Source: Gemmatales bacterium (GTDB lineage: Bacteria > Planctomycetota > Planctomycetia > Gemmatales > Gemmataceae). From it: DNA of 64,000 bases. This document shows, piece after piece, positions 29,879-39,143 of this stretch. The stretch's first letter is position 1, and each line of letters begins with the position of its first letter. The stretch spans positions 1 to 64,000 of the forward strand of contig BPJP01000011.1 of the NCBI GenBank assembly GCA_026004675.1, written 5' to 3'. The notes under the pieces were generated by a model, which worked only from the letters and a program-made list of their open reading frames with translations, was not told the DNA's origin and did not search any database. Both the position numbers and the translations under genes were made by a program.

Positions 29879-31549
29879 TTAGATTCCCTCGCCGCCGCTG
29901 AATTCCAATTCGACGTCGAGCGGCACACGGGCGTTCTCCTCGGCGAAGGCGTTCATGTCGTAAAACAGAACGTCTGCCGCCGCCCGGTATTCTTCGCTTC
30001 GCTGAGTCTTTTCTATGCGTACCCGGGTCGGCCTGCTGAAATGGATCTTATATCCGCCATGCAACGGATTATGCTGCAGCGGTTGAACCTGTCCGCTGGC
30101 GGAAACAGCACGGCTAAGCAGGACATAATCTCCCGGCTCGGCAACTTCCCACAAATACTCCCACATCGTCCAAGAATATGGCGCTTTGAGACCGATCAGG
30201 TCGGCAACGGCCCAAGTCCGGCCTCCGTCCGTACTCAACTCGACGCGTTCCACAGCTTCTTCCCCCGCCCAGGCGACCCCAAATATGCGGTTGGTACCGA
30301 TCCCCAATCTGGCGTCGTGGACGGGGCGAATGATTTCCGATTTGACCGCCATCGGTCCGATGATCACCGTTTGCAATCCGTGAAAACCTCGTTCCTGGTA
30401 CGTGTATTTCTTGCTCTGGTAATATCCTCGGAACGGCTGGTCGATCGCTTCGATGCGCTCCAGCCATTTAACGGAAGCCACACCGTACCATCCGGGAACA
30501 AATAGCCTCACCGGCGCGCCGTGATTGGGCGTCAATAGCTCGCCATTCATTCGCGTGACCAGCAGCGTATCGGGATGAAGTGCTTTGGCAAGTGGCAAAC
30601 TCCGTTCAAAGTGAATGCGTTCCGGATGGTCCGATTCGACGCCCGCATCGGCGCCGCGAAACAGGATTTCGACAGCCTCTTTTCTCAAGCCGGACTCGTT
30701 CAGGACATCGCAAAGCGGGACTCCTGTCCATTCCGCATGGCCGATGGCGCCCGCTCCCCATTGCACTCCGTGCACTTTGGGCGTGAGAAAAGAACGGCCG
30801 TTGCCGGCGCATTCGACCGTCGCGAAGATACTGCGTTGAGGCAAACGGTCGAGTTCCTCCCACGTCCACTCTCTCGGCTGCTCCACGCAACCGCAAACTT
30901 TCAGGCGCCACTGGTCCCGCTGGATTTCGGGAATTTCGAAATGGTTGCGGACAAAAAACAGGTGGTTGGGAGTCACCCAGCCGTGCATGCTTTCCAACGG
31001 CATTTCGCTGTTTTCAGGGGACGAAGTGATGATCTTGCGTTCTTCCCGCCAGACATCGACCCCTCGGCTGCGATCATACAGCGAATAGGTATTCATCTTC
31101 CGAAGCGGCGGCGAATAAATGTGCAACGTAACCAGATCGGCTGAGTCCGGCTGCAAATTGGAAATCTGGTGCACGTCTCGATCCTGGCTGGCGACGACTT
31201 CCCCCGCGCGAATGTCGTTCGAGCCGATGGCCACGATATGGCCGTTGGCAGCAAACGCGAACGTCGTTTGCGTCGCCACGCCGCGCAGCACGCGCACGGC
31301 ACAATTGGAACCGATATGATCGTGGATCGGCGAGCGCTGCCCGTTTTTCCAACACAAAAGCCAAACGTTGAAATGTTCGTCGCCGTGAACGAGTTGCCGA
31401 GCGTAGTGTTTGTCGTCGAAGCGAATCCAGGCGGCGACATCGTCGCAGCTGATTTCGGTAGCGCGCAGCAAGTCGGTGAGTTGATCGAGTCGGGCTGGTC
31501 CATCAAGACGCTTGAGTTCAGCCACTAGCAAATCGAGTCTGGCAGACAT
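29879..31549 (-). CDS. Cysteine dioxygenase-sulfite oxidase fusion
   Basis: Residues ~1-165 form a type I cysteine dioxygenase cupin with S-P-I-H-D-H-I-G-S-N-C (His-x-His iron ligands) and the later D-V-H-Q-I-S-N (third His). Residues ~185-540 form a molybdenum-dependent sulfite-oxidase domain: V-T-P-N-H-L-F-F-V-R-N-H, the cofactor-binding V-E-C-A-G-N-G-R with the Mo-ligating Cys, and a C-terminal dimerisation Ig-like domain (V-E-R-V-E-L-S-T-D-G-G-R-T-W). No cytochrome b5 haem domain and no signal peptide are seen. The ATG at 31549 follows GAGGGG. The fusion would couple oxidation of cysteine to cysteine sulfinate with oxidation of the sulfite later released, pointing to cysteine detoxification to sulfate. 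Confidence 0.88.
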   Translation of the reverse strand: MSARLDLLVAELKRLDGPARLDQLTDLLRATEISCDDVAAWIRFDDKHYARQLVHGDEHFNVWLLCWKNGQRSPIHDHIGSNCAVRVLRGVATQTTFAFAANGHIVAIGSNDIRAGEVVASQDRDVHQISNLQPDSADLVTLHIYSPPLRKMNTYSLYDRSRGVDVWREERKIITSSPENSEMPLESMHGWVTPNHLFFVRNHFEIPEIQRDQWRLKVCGCVEQPREWTWEELDRLPQRSIFATVECAGNGRSFLTPKVHGVQWGAGAIGHAEWTGVPLCDVLNESGLRKEAVEILFRGADAGVESDHPERIHFERSLPLAKALHPDTLLVTRMNGELLTPNHGAPVRLFVPGWYGVASVKWLERIEAIDQPFRGYYQSKKYTYQERGFHGLQTVIIGPMAVKSEIIRPVHDARLGIGTNRIFGVAWAGEEAVERVELSTDGGRTWAVADLIGLKAPYSWTMWEYLWEVAEPGDYVLLSRAVSASGQVQPLQHNPLHGGYKIHFSRPTRVRIEKTQRSEEYRAAADVLFYDMNAFAEENARVPLDVELEFSGGEGI

Positions 31550-31689
31550 GTTCCCCTCGTTTCCCGGTGCTACCAAAAAGACGTGTCCTTGCATGCCGTT
31601 ATTTTAGGGACCCGACGGGTTTCAGACTGCCAGACACGCTCGGAAAACAGCAAACAAGAGGGCCGGCAAGTTCGACCGCCTCGGCGGCA

Positions 31690-33003
31690 TCAGGCGCCAA
31701 CAAGGTAGCCGAAACGGTTACGGAACGCTTCCGGCTCCATGTTGGCGGAAGCAGCCAGCTGCCGCAGCGTCTCAGGATTGTCGAAATCCCTCTTTTCCAG
31801 GCGAATCATGTAGCGGCGAGCGCACTCGTATGCTTCACCTTGCGGCGAGACCTTTCGCGGCAAGGCTCGTTTGGTTTGTGGATTGAGAAATTCTTCGAAG
31901 GCCATCAGATGCATTCGGCCATCGACAAAGGCGATCATGGCATCCGATTGGCTGGCGCGCTCGGACCGGAGGAATTTCACCGCCCCGTAGCCGAGGTTGC
32001 GCGTGTATTCGATGTCGAAAGGTATGGGCCTGGCACAGCGGAGTTCGTAACCCAGGTCTTTGTCGATAAAAGTCGTTTGCAGCATGGGGAATTCGTTTTT
32101 GAGCTGAACCGACAGGAGGTCTTTCATCATGCGGCCAAATTCGATCTCCCCAAGCCGAAGATGCCCGTGCTCGTCTCGTTTGATGTCGCCATAACGATCC
32201 GGCGTGCCGGTTGCTTTCATCGCCTCCACCAGTGCCTGCTCGCCGATGGCTTCGATCAATCCTTCCGCAAGGACGACGACGCCATAATTGCGTTTTTGGC
32301 TCCGTTTGATGATAGAGCCGATGATGGTGTCGCAAATGTATTTGATGGGCACGGGATGAAAACCGAACTCTTCAGGGATCAAGGTGAGCGTGGCAGCCGA
32401 CGCCGTGCCGATTCCCAGGGCAAGGTGGCCGGCCGCCCGTCCCATGCTCACCACGAGGTACCAGCGTCCGGTCGTCCGGGCGTCTTCGGCCAGATTACTG
32501 ACCAGCATGGTGCCGACATGGCGAGCCGTTTCAAAACCGAATGTCGGCGTCGAACCGGGAAGAGGCAGATCGTTGTCGATGGTCTTGGGAATGTGGGCAA
32601 CGCGAAGCGCTCCCTTGGCTGCGAGGTAAACCTGGTGCGCCGAATAGGCCGTATCGTCGCCGCCGATCGTCACCAGGGCGTCGATTTCCATTTCCCGAAA
32701 AGCCCGCAGCACTTGCTCGAGTTGTTGGGTAGGGTTGGTGCGCGACGTTCCCAAAATCGATCCGCCCCGCAGGTGGATTTGTTTGACGTCGTCGATGGTC
32801 AATCTGCGGCAGTAGGGGCATTCCGGATCGCTCCATTCGATGCCGTCACGGACCAGCCATTTGAAACCGTCGAGGAAACCGATGACCTCGATGTTGTGAT
32901 TATTGGCTTCAATCGCGACGGCACTGATGGCACTGTTGATTCCTGGCGCGGGGCCACCGCCCACCAGGATGCCAAGTCGCTTCAAATTCGTCGAAGCTGA
33001 CAT
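31690..33003 (-). CDS. 6-phosphofructokinase, pyrophosphate-type signature
   Basis: This 437-residue PfkA-superfamily enzyme phosphorylates fructose 6-phosphate. It shows G-G-G-P-A-P-G-I-N-S-A near the N-terminus, T-I-G-G-D-D-T-A-Y-S-A and P-K-T-I-D-N-D-L. In this family an Asp following GGD (D-D) and a Lys in P-K-T-I-D mark pyrophosphate-dependent enzymes, whereas ATP-dependent ones have Gly at both places, so I infer PPi dependence. M-G-R-A-A-G-H-L-A and the substrate-binding segments are intact. The ATG at 33003 is chosen because the upstream extension is not conserved-looking. Confidence 0.88.
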   Translation of the reverse strand: MSASTNLKRLGILVGGGPAPGINSAISAVAIEANNHNIEVIGFLDGFKWLVRDGIEWSDPECPYCRRLTIDDVKQIHLRGGSILGTSRTNPTQQLEQVLRAFREMEIDALVTIGGDDTAYSAHQVYLAAKGALRVAHIPKTIDNDLPLPGSTPTFGFETARHVGTMLVSNLAEDARTTGRWYLVVSMGRAAGHLALGIGTASAATLTLIPEEFGFHPVPIKYICDTIIGSIIKRSQKRNYGVVVLAEGLIEAIGEQALVEAMKATGTPDRYGDIKRDEHGHLRLGEIEFGRMMKDLLSVQLKNEFPMLQTTFIDKDLGYELRCARPIPFDIEYTRNLGYGAVKFLRSERASQSDAMIAFVDGRMHLMAFEEFLNPQTKRALPRKVSPQGEAYECARRYMIRLEKRDFDNPETLRQLAASANMEPEAFRNRFGYLVGA

Positions 33004-33302
33004 TCTTCCTCCACAGAAAAATACGCAGAACCAGACGACGTACGTTTCAGAAAGAATTACGAAACTCAGGTTAGCCCTTCTACTGTTTTCGCCAAGGGGT
33101 CCTGCCGATCTCAGGTGCGTAACCTGTCCCTGGCGAATAGGGCGACTGCCCGTGCCGTGAACGTCGGCCTTTGAAACGTAAAGAAAGGCGAGCGCCACGC
33201 CTATTCCATCACAGAGAACCACCTGAAACACGCAAAGCGCGTGGCGACTGCCAGGCAGGGAATTGGCAAGGATTCGGATGGCCAAAGCGGCGCCGAACGA
33301 AG

Positions 33303-33333
33303 CCACGCCCGGCGACGGCCATGCCGGGCGTGG
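33303..33333. terminator. Perfect 11-bp inverted repeat between the DUF3500 and phosphofructokinase genes
   Basis: CCACGCCCGGC at 33303-33313 and GCCGGGCGTGG at 33323-33333 are perfect inverted arms around a 9-base loop. This is the strongest simple hairpin I noticed in the window. It lies 14 bases past the DUF3500 stop on the minus strand, as expected for a terminator, but no U tract follows, so it could instead be an mRNA 3'-end stabiliser. The rest of the 343-base gap (33004-33346) shows no gene. Confidence 0.5.
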
Positions 33334-33346
33334 CCGTTGGCCGCAA

Positions 33347-34396
33347 TCAACCGCGTGCGTTCAGTTTTACCGACGGGTCGTCGGCCACGTTCACCCAAAC
33401 GTGGACGTGCGGCGCGCCGCGGAAATACCAGACAAACGACGGGCCTTCCAAACGCCAATTATCCCAAACCCCGTCATTACCGAGATCGTCATCTTTGTAG
33501 AAGGCCAGGCTGCAGGCATCAAGACCACCTTGCTTTTTCAGGCAGCTCATAGCCTCGTCCTGGTCATCCTGGCGATACGGCTCCAGGATGGCGGCGAGCA
33601 CCTTCTGGAGTTGCTGCTTCTGTTCGGCATTGAGTTCCTTCACTGCGATGCCTGGGAATTTGCCTTTCGGGCCTTGGAAGCCGACAGCGGACTCGCGCGG
33701 ACTTTTGGCCACAAGGGCTTCAGCACGCTGGTTCTTGTCGAGCATTTCGAATACCTTGTTGGCCAGCAGAGCCTGATGCCAATAGACGTTTCCAGGGTGG
33801 TCGGGCTTTTCGTAGAAACCTCGAGCGGCGTGGCCATAAAAGATGGGACCACCGAACGCGACATGGTTTTCCGTGTTGCCGTCGGCGCGAATCGTCATGT
33901 GCCGACCGGTCATCACGAATTCGAACTTGTCTTCGCCCGGCTTGCCGAAGATCGCAATGCTCTGCTGGGCGCCCCAAGGCTGGCCGCGGGTGTCGTCCTT
34001 CAATTGTTGCAGAACTCTGTCGTACCACTTCGGATTGTAAATCCCTTTGAAAATGTCGTAAATGATCGCCTGTTGTTTCTTCGTGTAGAAATCACTGCGA
34101 ACGCGTTGCGGCGTAATCTGCCAGTTATTAGAAACATGCGTCCGCAAAAGACCTCGACGCGGGTCCATGTAATTCCAATCGAAGCAAACGGCTTTTCGTT
34201 GTTCCGGCGTCAAAGAGTCGTACAAAGCTTTGACCGCCGTTTCCGCAGGACTCTTGCTGCTCGGAGCAGCTTGCACACGCGGCGTCGCCCAGACGGGGAC
34301 AGCTAACGCGGCGGCGCCCACGCTCACCTGCTTGATGAATTCTCGTCGATCGATTTCTCCGGCACAATCGGGGCAATGAGGTTCGTTCGGCTGCAT
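33347..34396 (-). CDS. DUF3500 family protein with Tat signal
   Basis: The start at ATG 34396 gives 349 residues. The N-terminus has C-P-D-C followed by D-R-R-E-F-I-K-Q-V-S-V-G-A-A-A-L-A, a twin-arginine export signal. The body matches the DUF3500 pattern: W-G-A-Q-Q-S-I-A-I-F-G-K-P-G, E-F-V-M-T-G-R-H-M-T-I-R-A-D-G-N, A-F-G-G-P-I-F-Y-G-H, and a closing F-R-G-A-P-H-V-H-V-W-V-N. The His-rich conserved segments suggest metal binding, but the function is unknown. The gene stands alone, divergent from the aldehyde dehydrogenase gene. Confidence 0.88.
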   Translation of the reverse strand: MQPNEPHCPDCAGEIDRREFIKQVSVGAAALAVPVWATPRVQAAPSSKSPAETAVKALYDSLTPEQRKAVCFDWNYMDPRRGLLRTHVSNNWQITPQRVRSDFYTKKQQAIIYDIFKGIYNPKWYDRVLQQLKDDTRGQPWGAQQSIAIFGKPGEDKFEFVMTGRHMTIRADGNTENHVAFGGPIFYGHAARGFYEKPDHPGNVYWHQALLANKVFEMLDKNQRAEALVAKSPRESAVGFQGPKGKFPGIAVKELNAEQKQQLQKVLAAILEPYRQDDQDEAMSCLKKQGGLDACSLAFYKDDDLGNDGVWDNWRLEGPSFVWYFRGAPHVHVWVNVADDPSVKLNARG

Positions 34397-34686
34397 GGCT
34401 TTCTCCAAGACGAAAGGGGGCTTATGAAACACTTCCGACGCCATACGGTTCGAATTCGCCTGTCTGTGCAGACGTGCCGCCATTATACAGCCACCAGATA
34501 GAGGGTTGTCAAATGCCGAAAAACTTTTTCCATGACCTCCGTCCTCGGTGGTCCTGCCCGTGTGGCTCGGATTGTGATTGCTCTGGTTCCGCCTTATAAT
34601 GAGCGCGGGCTGGCTTCTTTTGCTTCCTCTCTTTCGGTTCGCCCCTGGTCCCGTTCGCATCGTCGACTCGATGAAGGAGAAAGATC

Positions 34687-36204
34687 ATGAACACGGCGGT
34701 TGCTTCGAAAACCGAAACCGGTCGTCACTTGATCGCGGGCGAGTGGCTGCAAGCGGACGGAGAAACTTTTGCGAGTCACAGTCCGGCAAACTGGGAGGAG
34801 ATCATTGGCGTCTTTCCGAAAGCGAACGCGGAGCGGGCCAACCAGGCTGTAGCGGCAGCACGCCTGGCTTTTCCCGGTTGGCGACGCACGAGCCGAATCC
34901 ACCGCGCTGAACTCTTTGACAACCTCGCCCAGATCGTCAAACGCGAAACCGACGCCTTAGCCCGGTTGATGGCCAGGGAATGCGGCAAAATCTTCAACGA
35001 ATGCAAGGCCGAAGTGATCGAAGGCTTGCACATGATTCAGTACGTTTTCGGCACGGGACGCATGCCGATCGGGGATGTCATCGCTTCCGAAATCGCCGAG
35101 AAAGACGCATTCATGCGCCGCAAGCCATGGGGCGTCGTGGCGGTCATCACACCCTGGAATTTTCCTTTTGCCGTGCCTCTGTGGATGTTGGGGCCAAGTC
35201 TGCTCGAGGGGAACACAGCAGTCTTCAAGCCTTCCGAAGATACCCCAGCGGTCGGCCAGCGGCTGGTCGAGTTGTTCGTCGAAGCCGGCTTTCCTCCCGG
35301 CGTGATCAACTTGGTACACGGCGACGGCGAAACGGGCGAAATCCTGGTTCGCAACCCGGAAGTCAATGTGGTCTTGTTTACGGGCAGCTACGACGTTGGC
35401 CGTCGCATTCAGCAGCTCTCCGCCGAACATTACGACCGCATCACCGCCTGCGAAATGGGGAGCAAAAGCGCCGTGATCGTTTGCGAAGATGCCCGCTTGG
35501 ACCTGGCGGTCACCTGCAGCCTGCTTAGCGCCTTCAAAACCAGCGGGCAACGCTGCGTCTCGGCCAGCCGATTGTTGATCCACGAAAAAGTGTTCGACAC
35601 CTTTGCGGACAAGTTCGTCGCAGCCGCTAAACGCATCCGCATCGGCGACCCTCTCGACGAGAAGAACTTTACCGGACCGGTCATTCACAAAGGGTCCGTG
35701 GAAAAAGTTCTCTATTACAACGACCTGGCCAGCAAAGAAGGTGCCGACGTGCTGCTCGACGGCGGTCCTCTTACAAATGGCGAACATGCCAAAGGCTGTT
35801 ACTTGTCGCCTTTCATCTATCGCATGAATCATCGATCGGATGCCCGCTGCCTTCGCGAGGAGGTATTCGGTCCGCATGTGGCCCTGATTCCTTTCCAGAA
35901 CAATGAAGAAGCCGTTCGCATTTACAACGACACCGAATACGGTTTGTCGATGGCGGTCATCACGGAGGATTACCGGGCCATGCGCTACTTCCGCGAAGAA
36001 TGCGAATACGGCATGGGCTACGTCAATTTGCCGTGCATCGGCGCCGAAGTCCACTTGCCGTTCGGAGGAGTCAAGAAGAGCGGCAACGGCCATCCGTCCG
36101 CTGCCGGCTTGATCGAAACCGTCACGCACAAGACCGCCTGGACGGTCAACCACGCGACCGAAGTCAAGATGGCTCAAGGTTTGAAAGCGGACGTGGAAGG
36201 GTGA
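34687..36204 (+). CDS. NAD(P)-dependent aldehyde dehydrogenase (aminoadipate-semialdehyde type candidate)
   Basis: This 505-residue ALDH superfamily enzyme has V-I-T-P-W-N-F-P-F (NAD-binding region), F-T-G-S-Y-D-V-G, the catalytic Glu region C-E-M-G-S-K-S-A and the catalytic Cys in S-G-Q-R-C-V-S-A-S-R. The sequence style and the class III aminotransferase 70 bases downstream suggest omega-amino acid catabolism, for example lysine to alpha-aminoadipate or GABA/ornithine use. In that case the aminotransferase makes the semialdehyde and this enzyme oxidises it. The start at 34687 follows AAGGAG. Confidence 0.87.
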   Translation: MNTAVASKTETGRHLIAGEWLQADGETFASHSPANWEEIIGVFPKANAERANQAVAAARLAFPGWRRTSRIHRAELFDNLAQIVKRETDALARLMARECGKIFNECKAEVIEGLHMIQYVFGTGRMPIGDVIASEIAEKDAFMRRKPWGVVAVITPWNFPFAVPLWMLGPSLLEGNTAVFKPSEDTPAVGQRLVELFVEAGFPPGVINLVHGDGETGEILVRNPEVNVVLFTGSYDVGRRIQQLSAEHYDRITACEMGSKSAVIVCEDARLDLAVTCSLLSAFKTSGQRCVSASRLLIHEKVFDTFADKFVAAAKRIRIGDPLDEKNFTGPVIHKGSVEKVLYYNDLASKEGADVLLDGGPLTNGEHAKGCYLSPFIYRMNHRSDARCLREEVFGPHVALIPFQNNEEAVRIYNDTEYGLSMAVITEDYRAMRYFREECEYGMGYVNLPCIGAEVHLPFGGVKKSGNGHPSAAGLIETVTHKTAWTVNHATEVKMAQGLKADVEG

Positions 36205-36274
36205 GCAAGAGAGGCGACGACTTCTCCGCGACCAATCATCACCCAGTACCAACACCGCGGTGCGAGGAAAAAGT

Positions 36275-37618
36275 ATGTGGTTATTCGAGAACGAAAACGT
36301 TCCCGCGATCAAAACGGAATTGCCCGGGCCGCGAGCGCAGGAACTGCTCGAACGCGACAAGCGATACATGTCTCCATCCTACACCCGCGTCTATCCGCTG
36401 GTGGTGGCGCGAGGCAGCGGCGCCGTTATTGAAGACGTCGACGGCAACTTGTTCCTCGACTTTACGGCGGGCATCGCCGTCACGGCTACGGGGCACTGCC
36501 ATCCCGAAGTAGTCGCCGCCATACACGACCAGTCCAAGAAACTCCTGCACATGTCCGGCACCGACTTCTACTATGAGCCGCAAATCGCATTGGCACAGCG
36601 TCTGGCCGAACTGGCGCCGGGCAACTTTGCCAAACGGGTTTTCTTTACCAATAGCGGCGCCGAGGCTCTGGAAGCAGCCCTGAAACTGGCGCGGTGGCAC
36701 ACCAAACGATCGCGTGCTGTGGCTTTTTTAGGAGCTTTTCATGGCCGAACGTACGGGGCCATGTCCTTGTCCGGTTCCAAAGCGGTGCACCGCCGAGGAT
36801 TCTCCCCCTTGGTTCCCGATATCCACCATGTGCCGTTTCCCAGGCAGTGCCAGTTGTGCACGGAGTCGGCGTGCCAATGCGTCCGTGAGATCGAAGAAAC
36901 GTTGTTCAAACGGACGGCGCCGGCCGAAGAAGTTGCTGCTATCTTCGTCGAACCCATCCAGGGAGAAAGCGGCTACCATGTGCCGCCTGATGGATTTCTC
37001 CCGGCATTGCGCGAACTGTGCGACCGCTATGACATCCTGCTTGTCGCGGACGAAGTCCAGACCGGCATGGGCCGCACGGGAAAAATGTTCGCCGTCGAAC
37101 ATTGGCATGTCGAGCCGGATATCATCTGCCTGGCAAAGGGAATCGCCAGCGGTATGCCTCTTGGCGCCATCATCGCCCGAGGGGAGATCATGGACTGGCC
37201 GCCGGGAAGCCACGCCAGCACGTTTGGCGGCAATCCCGTCAGTTGCCGAGCGGCGCTGGCCACGATCAACTTGCTGGAAAGAGAATACCTGCATAACGCC
37301 GACGAGCGCGGCCAGCAATTACGTCAAGGGCTACAGGAACTGCAAGCAAAGTACCCGAATATCGGCAACGTTCGTGGCCTCGGATTGATGACTGCGATCG
37401 ACCTGGTGCAACCCTTTGGCGAGCGCCGTCCCTCTCCGGAATTGCGTGACGAAATCATCCAGACCGCCTTTCGCAAAGGCCTTTTGCTACTGGGGTGCGG
37501 CGAACATTCCATTCGTTTCTGTCCGCCGCTTTGCATCACTGCCGAGCAGGTCGCCGCCGCACTGAACATCCTCGATGAAGTTTTTGCTACCAGCAAACAG
37601 ACGGTTTTGACAGTGTGA
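36275..37618 (+). CDS. Class III PLP aminotransferase (omega-amino acid/ornithine/lysine type)
   Basis: This 447-residue fold-type I aminotransferase has F-T-N-S-G-A-E-A-L-E-A-A (cofactor phosphate contacts), F-H-G-R-T-Y-G-A, V-A-D-E-V-Q-T-G-M-G-R-T-G and the Schiff-base Lys in C-L-A-K-G-I-A-S-G-M-P-L-G. These features fit the GABA/ornithine/lysine-epsilon group. A small insert with several Cys (Q-C-Q-L-C-T-E-S-A-C-Q-C) follows the P-F-P-R motif and is uncommon in classical GabT. The start at 36275 follows GAGGA. It works plausibly with the preceding aldehyde dehydrogenase. Confidence 0.88.
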   Translation: MWLFENENVPAIKTELPGPRAQELLERDKRYMSPSYTRVYPLVVARGSGAVIEDVDGNLFLDFTAGIAVTATGHCHPEVVAAIHDQSKKLLHMSGTDFYYEPQIALAQRLAELAPGNFAKRVFFTNSGAEALEAALKLARWHTKRSRAVAFLGAFHGRTYGAMSLSGSKAVHRRGFSPLVPDIHHVPFPRQCQLCTESACQCVREIEETLFKRTAPAEEVAAIFVEPIQGESGYHVPPDGFLPALRELCDRYDILLVADEVQTGMGRTGKMFAVEHWHVEPDIICLAKGIASGMPLGAIIARGEIMDWPPGSHASTFGGNPVSCRAALATINLLEREYLHNADERGQQLRQGLQELQAKYPNIGNVRGLGLMTAIDLVQPFGERRPSPELRDEIIQTAFRKGLLLLGCGEHSIRFCPPLCITAEQVAAALNILDEVFATSKQTVLTV

Positions 37619-37668
37619 TTCGCGCAATCGGATCGTGTTGCCACGCTCGTGTTCATCGCTGGCAAAGA

Positions 37669-37869
37669 CTAATGGCGTAATAACAAGTGCCGCCAATGCC
37701 GTGGCTGATTGGCGCGGAATCGGCCAGCGGCATGAGACATCGACGCCTGGTCGATCCTGCCGACATGACTCTTTTCGACCGGCGCGTCGGCCGTCAAGGC
37801 CTGGACAAAGCCGAATAGCGAAATCAGCAAAGACAGAGACAAAACTCCCATTATCAATCCGCTCTTCAT
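37669..37869 (-). CDS. Small putative secreted protein
   Basis: This 66-residue frame begins with a clear AAGGAG eight bases before the ATG, followed by a typical signal peptide (basic Lys, L-I-M-G-V-L-S-L-S-L-L-I-S-L-F-G-F). The short mature part has no recognisable domain. I include it because ribosome site and signal peptide agree. It could still be a spurious frame, as no homologue is apparent to me. Confidence 0.4.
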   Translation of the reverse strand: MKSGLIMGVLSLSLLISLFGFVQALTADAPVEKSHVGRIDQASMSHAAGRFRANQPRHWRHLLLRH

Positions 37870-38231
37870 GGACCACTCCTTGTCCGTCGAGCCAACGCCT
37901 CTTGCGCCGGCGAATCCATTACAGCCAATCTGGGGGAAAATCTCTTGAGTCGATTAGCCAAAGCAACTTCGGTGCCAGCTAGCCTTGCTCTCCTTTTTGC
38001 TTCCCATCCATCAGGTGGACAACATCTTGCGACAAAGAGTCGTTCAGCCCAGGCTGCGGTGCTTGGGACTTTTTTCCAAAAAATTGTAATCCTGTCTTCG
38101 AGTCGGGTAGCGTTCCGGTGGTTCGATTGCTCTATATGATAGGCAGAAACGTAATACAGGTAACGGAACCGAGTCAGTAAAGAGACGGCGAATACAGCGT
38201 CGGTCGACCGAGATTTTCACGGAAACGCTGA
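37870..38231. other. Intergenic region upstream of the CbiM-like gene
   Basis: These 360 bases hold no convincing gene. I looked for a cobalamin or NiCo riboswitch, which often precede CbiM genes, and did not see their conserved boxes. A T6 tract at 38070-38075 is the only composition anomaly I noted. Confidence 0.4.
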
Positions 38232-39143
38232 ATGAGCACCGCCAATGCCAGTTTGGCGACAATCTTCATCCCGTTGTGGGGTGTTCATATAGCCGACGGC
38301 ATCCTTGCTGCCCCATGGCTTTTGGGCGGCTTTATCGTCGCGGCTTTGTTGTTGTACATCGGTGGTCGACAACTCGATGAAGAGGAAATCCCCCAGATCG
38401 CCCTGTTGACGGCTGTTTTTTTTATTGTTTCACTCATTCATTTTCGCATCGGCGCGAGCAGCGTCCATCTGCTTTTCAACGGCCTTCTCGGCGTCGTGCT
38501 TGGTCGGCGTGCTGCTTTGGCAATTCCTGTCGGCCTGTTTCTTCAAGCTGCACTGATCGGGCATGGCGGCTTTTACACACTTGGCGTCAACACGTGCGTG
38601 CTGCTTCTGCCTGCTTTGGCGGCGCGTGCCTCGATGGTGGCTTTGGGGCGGCTTCCCTGGTCGCGTTCCGCCGGCCTGCGTTTCGCCTTCGTGGCATCCA
38701 GTTGCCTGTTGTGGCTGGCAAGCGTCCTGAGCAGTGTATTGTTGTTGTTGTACGGCGGCCTGCGGTTTCCGGAATGGGTATGGTTCGCCGCTGTGCCAGG
38801 AGCGATAGCCGTTTCGCTCAGCGTGGCCTGGTGCGAACGCCGGTTCGAACATGCTCCGGAATTTCCACTCGGTTTGTTTGTTGGCATGGTCGCCGTTGTA
38901 GCGACGATCTTGTTGAATGCATGCGTCTTGCATTGGGGCGGACAGGAAAACTGGTCGACCCTCGCCACTCTCGTTTTTGTCGTGCACACTCCCATCGCCG
39001 CCATCGAGGGCATGGTGCTCGGCTTCGTCGTCGGTTTTCTGGCGCGCGTCAAACCCGAAATGCTCGGCTTCCAATCGCCTGCAGCCAATGTAGCGGTCGC
39101 TGCTTTGAGAGAGAACCAGCATGAGCGAATTCCAAGTCATTAG
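38232..39143 (+). CDS. CbiM-like energy-coupling-factor substrate-binding membrane protein
   Basis: This 303-residue integral membrane protein has about seven hydrophobic segments. The segment V-H-I-A-D-G-I-L-A-A-P-W corresponds to the N-terminal M-H-I-x-E/D-G metal-binding start of CbiM/NikM. Here it sits ~20 residues in rather than at the extreme N-terminus, which is where CbiM normally places its metal-coordinating amino group. H-F-R-I-G-A-S-S-V-H-L-L-F-N-G-L-L-G-V-V-L-G is the classic CbiM core. No CbiN, CbiQ or CbiO is adjacent. It overlaps the next gene by 23 bases. Confidence 0.82.
   Translation: MSTANASLATIFIPLWGVHIADGILAAPWLLGGFIVAALLLYIGGRQLDEEEIPQIALLTAVFFIVSLIHFRIGASSVHLLFNGLLGVVLGRRAALAIPVGLFLQAALIGHGGFYTLGVNTCVLLLPALAARASMVALGRLPWSRSAGLRFAFVASSCLLWLASVLSSVLLLLYGGLRFPEWVWFAAVPGAIAVSLSVAWCERRFEHAPEFPLGLFVGMVAVVATILLNACVLHWGGQENWSTLATLVFVVHTPIAAIEGMVLGFVVGFLARVKPEMLGFQSPAANVAVAALRENQHERIPSH

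Noticed and set aside
34957..36369. 470-residue minus-strand open frame
   Set aside because: Antisense shadow of the aldehyde dehydrogenase gene.
37870..38231. Cobalamin or NiCo riboswitch ahead of the CbiM-like gene
   Set aside because: The conserved boxes are not visible; only unremarkable sequence.
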